6,147 nt of DNA from Sulfurovum sp. (lineage in GTDB: Bacteria; Campylobacterota; Campylobacteria; Campylobacterales; Sulfurovaceae): positions 1 through 6,147 of the forward strand of contig JALSTF010000257.1 of the NCBI GenBank assembly GCA_026983895.1. Reading direction: 5' to 3'. Of the stretch, positions 1 through 6,147 are shown piece by piece. The notes below the pieces were generated by a model. That model was not told the origin of the DNA. It worked only from the letters and a program-made list of their open reading frames with translations, and made no database searches. The stretch's first letter is position 1, and the number at the start of each line of letters is the position of its first letter. The translations under genes and the position numbers were made by a program.

Positions 1-1
1 A

Positions 2-631
2 CTTCGTATTTCAATCACTCATCACTCAAATGCGATGGAAGGGACAACTCTTTCTTTTGGTGAAACAAAAGAGTTACTTGAACATGGGAATACTGCTGGA
101 GATAAACCATTACATGAACAACTTGTCATTTTGGGTTTTGCTAAAGCTTATGATGTAATAGTTCGTGAGGCTACTAACAAAGAAAACATTATTGATAGTA
201 GTTTTATAAAAGATATTCATGCCATTATGTTTGAAGATGCTCTAAAAGTGTCCCCTCAATTTGTTTCTAAACCTATTGGAGCATATAGACTAGATGAGAG
301 ATACATCAAAGGTGTAGATATAAAATTATCGGCACCTAATAAAATATCAAATGATTTAGAAAATCTACTTTATAGATTTAATAGTAACACTATGAGTTTA
401 GAAGATATTGCAGAGTTTCACATTCTATTTGAAAGAGTACACCCATTTGCTGATGGTAATGGAAGAGTTGGAAGGTTAATAATGGCTTTTCAAGCTATTC
501 AAAACAATATCGTTCCACCTCTTATTGAGAACGAACATAGAACGGAATACTTAAAAGCTCTTAATGATAAAAATGAGCTTTTTAAGTTTATAGATGAAAG
601 TATTCAGAACAGTATGAACTTACTAGAATAA
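2..631 (+). CDS. Fic family protein (class II, probable AMP-transferase), 5' truncated by window edge
   Basis: Fic proteins transfer AMP, or less often another phosphate-containing group, from a nucleotide to hydroxyl side chains of target proteins. The full signature HPFADGNGRVGR lies at 440-475: catalytic His, the acidic residue that binds Mg, the anion-binding GNGR loop and the second Arg. Upstream, a GAYR...VDIKLS stretch (about 281-337) fits the beta-hairpin flap that docks targets. An ATG at 35 is open, but the frame stays open to the edge and reads SNAMEG at 26-43. This matches the (S/T)xxxE(G/N) inhibitory helix of class II Fic proteins, normally preceded by more N-terminal sequence. 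I therefore treat the gene as beginning left of the window and 35 as an internal Met. It ends at TAA 629-631 with no recognisable C-terminal domain. GC is far lower than in the genes to the right, which suggests horizontal acquisition. The target is unknown, and I see no antitoxin-like gene in the window. Confidence 0.9.
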   Translation, partial: LRISITHHSNAMEGTTLSFGETKELLEHGNTAGDKPLHEQLVILGFAKAYDVIVREATNKENIIDSSFIKDIHAIMFEDALKVSPQFVSKPIGAYRLDERYIKGVDIKLSAPNKISNDLENLLYRFNSNTMSLEDIAEFHILFERVHPFADGNGRVGRLIMAFQAIQNNIVPPLIENEHRTEYLKALNDKNELFKFIDESIQNSMNLLE

Positions 632-823
632 AAAGTACAACAAATACGAGGAGACGAATAAATTACCTAGCGGTAATTTATTGCTCACGATAGCCGTTAT
701 CCCAACAGTTCCAAACACAACGAAAAGCTCCAGAGAAAACACCAAAACAAAAAACAAATTTGACAAAAGTTAACATTAAATAGTGACAGAAAGCCTCTTT
801 TTAGATTACAAAATCAACTGTAC
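632..823. other. AT-rich non-coding spacer between fic and lipA
   Basis: These 192 bases separate the 3' ends of two convergent genes. I see no credible open frame, tRNA or insertion-sequence end. The one clear structure is the inverted repeat at 657-682. From about 720 the plus strand is very A-rich. The composition shift between the AT-rich fic gene and the more GC-rich lipA occurs across this stretch, so it may contain the junction of an acquired segment. No strong GC-rich terminator is visible for lipA on the minus strand. Confidence 0.6.
657..682. repeat. Perfect 11-bp inverted repeat with 4-base loop, possible fic terminator
   Basis: The left arm AATAAATTACC (657-667) and right arm GGTAATTTATT (672-682) are exact reverse complements around the loop TAGC. 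It starts 26 bases after the fic stop codon. The placement suits a transcription terminator, but the stem is AT-rich and no long T-run follows, so termination would be weak. It could instead be an operator-like palindrome or part of a recombination site at the edge of an acquired segment. Confidence 0.6.
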
Positions 824-1684
824 TTAACCCTTCAGATACTCATCTGCCATATAGCTGCTGCGGGTATAGGGGGAACTTTTGATATAGTCGAACCCCATTT
901 CCATACCTTTCTGCCGGAAAAACTCAAAACGTTCCGGCGGTACGAACTCTACCACGGCTTCATGCGCATTCGAAGGAGAGAGGTACTGCCCTATGCTCAG
1001 CAGCCTGCACTGGTGATCGAGCAGGTCTTGAAGCAGTGAAAACACCTCCTCTTCCCTTTCGCCAAGACCGAGCATGATACCGCTTTTGGTCCGGATGTCC
1101 GGATTGAACGCGGCGAGTTTTTGCAGTACACGCAATGAACGTTCATATTTTGCACCCTTGCGTACATGGTAAAGCCTTGGTACCGTTTCAAGATTGTGCC
1201 CGACGATCTCTGCACCGCAATGGGCGATCGTCTCCAGGGCAGCATCATCCTCCTGCAGGTCCGGTATCAGCAGTTCCACCACGATCGTACTGTCCATACT
1301 TTTAATGGCCTCTACGGTCTTTGCGAAATGTTCGGCACCTCCGTCCGGAAGGTCATCGCGGGTCGGGCTGGTAATGACCACATGCCGCAGCCCCATCGCT
1401 TCGACAGACTCTGCAATATGCCCGGGCTCTTCCGGGTCGGGAGCCATCGGGAGGTCTTTGGAAACACTGCAAAAGGTACAGCGGCGCGTACACTCTTTGC
1501 CCAAAATGAGAAAGGTCGCCTGCTTTCTTGAAAAACATTCGCCGATGTTGGGGCACATGGCTTCCTGGCATACCGTATGCAGTTTCCCTTTGGCGATGAT
1601 CTCTTCTACTTCTCTCAGACTGCTCAGGGTGATCTTCTTTCTCAGCCACTCCGGTTTAGTGAACGCTGTTTTTTGCGTGGACAT
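824..1684 (-). CDS. lipA: Lipoyl synthase (radical SAM)
   Basis: LipA inserts two sulfur atoms at C6 and C8 of a protein-bound octanoyl chain, using two [4Fe-4S] clusters and S-adenosylmethionine in the cytoplasm. From the chosen start the protein is 286 residues, near the usual 290-320. The auxiliary-cluster motif CX4CX5C is at C39, C44 and C50. The radical-SAM motif CX3CX2C is at C65, C69 and C72. The C-terminal RSSY motif (275-278), which supplies the serine ligand of the auxiliary cluster, is intact. The frame is open back to an ATG at 1822, but the ATG at 1682-1684 has a GGAGG six bases upstream, and the extra 46 residues match no LipA region and lie inside the upstream gene. The start overlaps the end of that gene by 29 bases, suggesting translational coupling. 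It probably serves the dehydrogenase E2 encoded divergently to the right. Confidence 0.96.
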   Translation of the reverse strand: MSTQKTAFTKPEWLRKKITLSSLREVEEIIAKGKLHTVCQEAMCPNIGECFSRKQATFLILGKECTRRCTFCSVSKDLPMAPDPEEPGHIAESVEAMGLRHVVITSPTRDDLPDGGAEHFAKTVEAIKSMDSTIVVELLIPDLQEDDAALETIAHCGAEIVGHNLETVPRLYHVRKGAKYERSLRVLQKLAAFNPDIRTKSGIMLGLGEREEEVFSLLQDLLDHQCRLLSIGQYLSPSNAHEAVVEFVPPERFEFFRQKGMEMGFDYIKSSPYTRSSYMADEYLKG

Positions 1685-2444
1685 TCCATACCTCCGTATT
1701 GTATTTTTCTTCATAGAGCCTCCGGGCCAATGCCTCTTCTGCTTCAGACAGTTCCTCTGGAACCAAAGAGGTATTGAAAGTTTCGCAAAAGGAAGCTTTA
1801 AGTACCTGACGCACATGCTCACTGTCCATAGCGATACCCAGCTGTTCCAGTGTCACAGCCTGGTCAAACCCTGTTTCTTTCCGGAAAAATGGTTCAAAAT
1901 AGCGGCGCTCTATCTTCTTGGGTACACTGCCATGCTGCAGCATAGCTTCATGTGTATGCCTCTGGGCATTTCCGCCTATCTTGCGTCCGTCTATCACTAT
2001 ATCATAACGCTCTTTACCCGCCAGACACACTTCTGTATGTGCCAGCCGACAGCCCTGCTCTCCCGCAAAATCCGCATCAACCCCGATCTTTCGGTAAAAA
2101 GCGAGAAGAAAACCGCAGAGATAACGGTAGCTTTCACGGACACCGTTCTCTTTGGCAAAAGATTCCGGAACGATCAGCGTGTAGGAGAGATCATCCCCGT
2201 GGACCAAAATACCGCCGCCCGTCATGCGCCGCACATACGCCATGCCTGCCTTTTCAACCGACTCCCAGTGCAGTACTTCGAGAGGATCGGAAAAACGGCC
2301 GATGCTCAAAGAGGGCTCTTCCCATTCGTAAAGACGGAAGATGGGCAGGTCCCCTTCTTTAAATGTACGCAGCAATGCTTCATCCACTGCCATGTTCCAT
2401 CGTGCTGACGATGCTTTACTTTCAATATAACGCCATTTAAACAT
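1656..2444 (-). CDS. Lipoate/octanoate transferase of the LipM/LplA family (BPL/LPL fold)
   Basis: Enzymes of this fold attach octanoate or lipoate to the lysine of lipoyl domains. At 262 residues it is a single BPL/LPL catalytic domain and lacks the C-terminal accessory domain of E. coli-type LplA (about 338 residues). Visible motifs are NMAVDEALL (17-25), RRMTGGG (72-78) followed by a conserved His (82), DGRKIGGNAQ (152-161) with probable catalytic Lys155, and MLQHGS (168-173). Cys140 lies 15 residues before Lys155. As I recall the B. subtilis octanoyltransferase LipM, that is the spacing of its nucleophilic Cys, which favours octanoyl-ACP-dependent transfer over ATP-dependent lipoate ligation. 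A ligase lacking its C-terminal domain remains possible. The gene is first in a two-gene operon with lipA and has only a weak AAGAGA ribosome site. The neighbouring genes make an E2 substrate and an acyl carrier protein a plausible acyl source. Confidence 0.85.
   Translation of the reverse strand: MFKWRYIESKASSARWNMAVDEALLRTFKEGDLPIFRLYEWEEPSLSIGRFSDPLEVLHWESVEKAGMAYVRRMTGGGILVHGDDLSYTLIVPESFAKENGVRESYRYLCGFLLAFYRKIGVDADFAGEQGCRLAHTEVCLAGKERYDIVIDGRKIGGNAQRHTHEAMLQHGSVPKKIERRYFEPFFRKETGFDQAVTLEQLGIAMDSEHVRQVLKASFCETFNTSLVPEELSEAEEALARRLYEEKYNTEVWNVHAKNSVH
1691..1695 (-). promoter_or_regulatory. Ribosome binding site deciding the lipA start
   Basis: GGAGG on the minus strand, six bases before the ATG at 1684-1682 and inside the 3' end of the upstream transferase gene. 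It supports the short lipA start over the in-frame ATG at 1822. Confidence 0.75.
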
Positions 2445-2479
2445 ATTTTCTCTTTTTTATAGCCTATTAACTATTTTGG

Positions 2480-2485
2480 ATTATA
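2480..2485 (-). promoter_or_regulatory. Candidate -10 box for the lipM-like/lipA operon
   Basis: The minus strand reads a perfect TATAAT 35 bases before the ATG at 2444. No good TTGACA lies at the normal distance. The surroundings are AT-rich, as in bacteria whose housekeeping promoters depend little on a -35 element. It overlaps the proposed plus-strand -10 box. Confidence 0.4.
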
Positions 2486-2487
2486 CT
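2482..2487 (+). promoter_or_regulatory. Candidate -10 box for the acs-E2-ACP-E1 operon
   Basis: TATACT on the plus strand would place a start near 2494 and give a leader of about 30 bases before the ATG at 2525. An alternative GATAAT lies at 2496-2501. No convincing -35 is present for either. Confidence 0.35.
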
Positions 2488-2510
2488 CTATTTAAGATAA
2501 TCAAATTGCA

Positions 2511-2515
2511 AAGGA
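2511..2515 (+). promoter_or_regulatory. Ribosome binding site of the acetyl-CoA synthetase gene
   Basis: AAGGA lies nine bases before the ATG at 2525. A closer ATG at 2520 is followed at once by TAA, so it forms only a start-stop pair and cannot be the gene start. Confidence 0.5.
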
Positions 2516-2524
2516 AAAAATGTA

Positions 2525-4274
<1,750 letters not shown>

Positions 4275-4276
<2 letters not shown>

Positions 4277-4282
4277 GGAGGA
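4275..4282 (+). promoter_or_regulatory. Strong ribosome binding site of the E2 gene
   Basis: AAGGAGGA, overlapping the stop codon of the synthetase gene and five bases before the ATG at 4288. It fixes the E2 start and suggests high translation of E2. Confidence 0.8.
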
Positions 4283-4287
4283 ACATT

Positions 4288-5487
4288 ATGGGTATTTTTA
4301 AAATGCCAAGCCTGGGTGCCGACATGGATGCCGGTACGCTGATGGAGTGGAAGGTCAAAGAAGGCGACAAGGTCAGCAAAGACCAGGTGATCGCCGAAGT
4401 GGAATCCAACAAAGGGGTGATCGAAGTCGAAGTCTTCGAAGAGGGTGTCATTGACAAACTGCTTGTGAAACCCGGAACAACATGCAAAGTGGGAACACCC
4501 ATTGCCCTGATACGCGGAGAAAATGAAACATCCCAGTCGTTGGAAAAAGAACTTGAAGCACTCAGCGGCGGCGAAAAAGAAGAGGCAGCGGCTGAAACTT
4601 CAGAAAAAGAACCGGGAACACCCAAGACAAAGAAAACAGAACCTGCCACAGAAGCTAAAGTATCAAAAAGCACGGCAGAAGAGGTTAAAATATCGCCGGC
4701 AGCACGAAAAAGAGCCCGGGAACTGGGTGTCGATCTCGATGCGCTTGCCGCAAAAGCCAAGGGAAAGATAGGCACGGCGGAAGTCGAAGCGGCAGCCGCA
4801 TCCAACGAAAAGAAACGGGGCGGTTCCGACAGTATGCGCCAGGCGATCGCAGCGGCGATGAGCCGTTCGAATGCAGAGATACCGCACTACTACCTCTCCG
4901 CTTCCATCAATCTGACACCGGCACTGAAATGGCTCGAAACACAGAACAGGAAACGCAGTATCAAAGACCGCATCCTGCCTGCCGCACTGATGATCCGTGC
5001 CGTGGTCAAAGCCTTGCAGGCGGTACCCGAACTCAACGGCTTCTGGAAAGAGGATGCCCTTCAGATATCCGAAGAGATCAATCCGGGGGTCGCCATCGCC
5101 AAACGTACCGGAGGACTGGTCACCCCTGCCCTTCTGAATGCACAGGCCATGGACCTTGACGGAACAATGAAAGCCTTTCACGACCTTATCACCCGCACAC
5201 GTACCGGGAAACTCCGCAGTTCGGAAATCAACCGGCAGACCATCGTCATCACCAATCTCGGTGATCTTGGTGTCGAACGCGTATACGGCGTGATCTATCC
5301 GCCGCAGGTCGCACTCGTTGGCATAGGAAAGATCGTAGATGCACCGTGGGTGGTAGGTGACGCACTTGCCGTACGCAAAGTGGTACAGGTCACCCTTGCG
5401 GGCGACCACCGTGCCACAGACGGCCGTACCGGCGCACTCTTTTTAGACAAGCTCGACCAACTCTTACAAAAACCGGAGGAACTATAA
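4288..5487 (+). CDS. 2-oxoacid dehydrogenase E2 (dihydrolipoamide acetyltransferase)
   Basis: E2 is the core of a pyruvate-dehydrogenase-type complex. Its swinging lipoyl arm takes the acyl group from E1 and passes it to CoA. The 399 residues show one lipoyl domain (about 1-76, acceptor Lys42 in ESNKGVIEVE), a Glu/Lys/Ala/Thr-rich linker (77-133), a peripheral subunit-binding domain (about 134-170), and the catalytic trimer domain (about 180-395). The latter has NPGVAIAKRTGGLVTP (265-280), ITNLG (321-325) and the active-site HRATDG (His374, Asp378, Gly379). Two features are unusual. Asn41 replaces the usual Asp before the lipoyl lysine. The binding-domain loop, normally GTGxxGR, reads AKAKGK (155-160) and is about one residue shorter. 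The substrate is most likely pyruvate, judged from the following E1-alpha; acetoin or a branched-chain oxoacid is not excluded. The stop codon overlaps the next ATG by one base. Confidence 0.93.
   Translation: MGIFKMPSLGADMDAGTLMEWKVKEGDKVSKDQVIAEVESNKGVIEVEVFEEGVIDKLLVKPGTTCKVGTPIALIRGENETSQSLEKELEALSGGEKEEAAAETSEKEPGTPKTKKTEPATEAKVSKSTAEEVKISPAARKRARELGVDLDALAAKAKGKIGTAEVEAAAASNEKKRGGSDSMRQAIAAAMSRSNAEIPHYYLSASINLTPALKWLETQNRKRSIKDRILPAALMIRAVVKALQAVPELNGFWKEDALQISEEINPGVAIAKRTGGLVTPALLNAQAMDLDGTMKAFHDLITRTRTGKLRSSEINRQTIVITNLGDLGVERVYGVIYPPQVALVGIGKIVDAPWVVGDALAVRKVVQVTLAGDHRATDGRTGALFLDKLDQLLQKPEEL
5475..5480 (+). promoter_or_regulatory. Ribosome binding site of the ACP gene
   Basis: GGAGGA at the 3' end of the E2 gene, six bases before the ATG at 5487. 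Together with the TAATG overlap it points to coupled translation of E2 and the carrier protein. Confidence 0.75.
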
Positions 5488-5732
5488 TGACAAAAGACGA
5501 CATAAAACAGAAGATCATAGAAGCAATTTACGAGATCGCACCGGAACATGAAGGCGATACCATTCCCGACAATGAAAATATACAGCGCTCACTCGATATC
5601 GATTCTTTCGATTTCCTCAGCCTTCTTACCGCACTGAACGATACCCTCGGTGTCGAAGTGCCCGAATCCGATTACGGCGAGGTCGATACCCTGCAGAAAA
5701 TGACGGATTATTTTTCCGAACATATGGCATAG
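5487..5732 (+). CDS. Acyl carrier protein (phosphopantetheine-binding)
   Basis: A small acidic carrier that holds acyl groups as thioesters on a 4'-phosphopantetheine arm. The 81 residues match a complete four-helix ACP. The attachment motif is IDSFDFL (38-44), with Ser40 as the modified residue, followed by the helix II segment LLTALNDTLGVEVPE (46-60) and helix III-IV SDYGEVDTLQKMTDYF. The motif is not the DSLDxVE of the fatty-acid-synthesis AcpP. It resembles the divergent DS(M/F)DFL carriers found outside fab operons, from memory of such proteins. The gene overlaps the E2 stop by one base and is followed 11 bases later by E1-alpha, so it is an integral part of the dehydrogenase operon. Its acyl load is unknown. 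Octanoate for lipoylation and acetyl groups from E2 or the acetyl-CoA synthetase are both possible. Confidence 0.92.
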   Translation: MTKDDIKQKIIEAIYEIAPEHEGDTIPDNENIQRSLDIDSFDFLSLLTALNDTLGVEVPESDYGEVDTLQKMTDYFSEHMA

Positions 5733-5735
5733 GAG
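5731..5735 (+). promoter_or_regulatory. Ribosome binding site of the E1-alpha gene
   Basis: AGGAG, overlapping the ACP stop codon and eight bases before the ATG at 5744. Confidence 0.55.
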
Positions 5736-5743
5736 CGGGAAAG

Positions 5744-6147
5744 ATGAACAAACGGCTTGCAGAAGAGATCTACTATGAGATGGTGTTGGGACGGAAGTTC
5801 GAACTGGCCGCCAAAGAGCACTACATGGCCGGTGAGATCGCCGGATTTTTGCATCTGGACATCGGACAGGAAGGCTTCAGCGTTGCAGCGATGAAAGCTT
5901 TTGAAAAAGGCGATGTCTTTACCACCTACCGCGAACATGTCATGGCCATCGCACGGGGGATGGACCCCAAAGCGGTCATGGCAGAACTTTTCGGGAAAGC
6001 GGACGGCGTAAGCCGGGGAAGAGGCGGGTCGATGCACCTGTTCGACCCCTCGCACTTCTTTTACGGCGGGGATGCCATTGTCGGCGGACAGATCCCCAAT
6101 GCCGTCGGGTGCGCCTATGCACGCAAATACCAGGGCCGTGAGGACGG
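5744..6147 (+). CDS. pdhA: Pyruvate dehydrogenase E1 component, alpha subunit (3' truncated by window edge)
   Basis: E1 decarboxylates the 2-oxoacid on thiamine diphosphate and reductively acylates the E2 lipoyl arm. In two-subunit E1 enzymes the alpha chain binds most of the cofactor. About 134 residues of an expected 320-360 are visible. They show GFLHLDIGQE (34-43), the YREH segment (62-65, usually YRDH or YRGH), MAELFGKADGVSRGRGGSMH (79-98) and GGQIPNAVGCAYA (114-126). The thiamine-binding GDG...N motif would begin just past the right edge. The MAELFGKA and GRGGSMHLF wording is closest to pyruvate dehydrogenase alpha chains of the cyanobacterial/plastid kind as I remember them; acetoin dehydrogenase AcoA is the main alternative. 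The frame is open to the edge. E1-beta, and possibly E3, should follow. The start is set by AGGAG at 5731. Confidence 0.9.
   Translation, partial: MNKRLAEEIYYEMVLGRKFELAAKEHYMAGEIAGFLHLDIGQEGFSVAAMKAFEKGDVFTTYREHVMAIARGMDPKAVMAELFGKADGVSRGRGGSMHLFDPSHFFYGGDAIVGGQIPNAVGCAYARKYQGRED

Noticed and set aside
657..730. Integron attC-like recombination site
   Set aside because: A TCCCAAC heptamer is present near the palindrome, but there is no matching GTTRRRY core on the other side, so the required paired core sites are missing.
760..765. Perfect TTGACA, a possible -35 element
   Set aside because: No -10 hexamer at a usable distance and no plus-strand gene downstream; the region is A-rich, so a chance match is likely.
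786..805. AAAGCCTCTTT hairpin with T-run as a terminator
   Set aside because: The stem is only four base pairs with a three-base loop and little GC, too weak to call.
1685..1822. 46-residue N-terminal extension of LipA from the ATG at 1822
   Set aside because: It lies inside the upstream coding region, has no ribosome site, and does not resemble LipA. The ATG at 1684 has a well-placed GGAGG.
1194..2408. Long plus-strand open frame of 404 codons antisense to lipA and the transferase gene
   Set aside because: It lies opposite two well-supported genes with intact family motifs, has no ribosome binding site, and its translation has no recognisable domain. It is a by-product of codon use on the other strand.
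4663..5409. Minus-strand open frame of 248 codons inside the E2 gene
   Set aside because: Antisense shadow of E2; composition is Cys/Gly/His-rich and unlike a folded protein family I know.

Overview
The window looks like a bacterial chromosome segment with a compositional break. The first ~630 bases are AT-rich (about one third GC by eye) and carry the 3' part of a Fic-family gene. From about 824 onward the sequence is close to or above 50% GC and carries a tightly packed central-metabolism locus. Taxonomy is uncertain. The -10-like boxes without a clear -35, the strong Shine-Dalgarno sites and the gene content would fit a Gram-negative bacterium such as a Campylobacterota (Sulfurovum-like) lineage, but I cannot prove this from the window.

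Layout: (1) 2-631 (+), a class II Fic protein cut by the left edge. (2) 632-823, a non-coding spacer with a perfect 11-bp inverted repeat. (3) 824-2444 (-), a two-gene lipoylation operon: a LipM/LplA-type octanoyl or lipoyl transferase followed by lipoyl synthase lipA, overlapping by 29 bases. (4) 2445-2524, an 80-base divergent promoter region with -10-like hexamers overlapping on opposite strands. (5) 2525-6147 (+), an operon running off the right edge: AMP-forming acetyl-CoA synthetase, a 2-oxoacid dehydrogenase E2, a small acyl carrier protein and the start of E1-alpha. The genes from 2525 on are separated by 11 bases, a 1-base overlap and 11 bases.

The genes form a coherent module. E1-alpha and E2 are parts of a pyruvate (or acetoin) dehydrogenase complex whose E2 lipoyl domain must carry lipoate. 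The divergent pair would make that cofactor: the transferase places an octanoyl (or lipoyl) group on the domain lysine and LipA inserts the sulfurs. The acetyl-CoA synthetase makes the same end product as a pyruvate dehydrogenase, from acetate. The most unusual element is the acyl carrier protein between E2 and E1-alpha. It could be a dedicated octanoyl donor for lipoylation, or an acceptor of acyl groups from E2 or the ligase; both ideas are inference. E1-beta and E3 are not in the window and may lie beyond the right edge.
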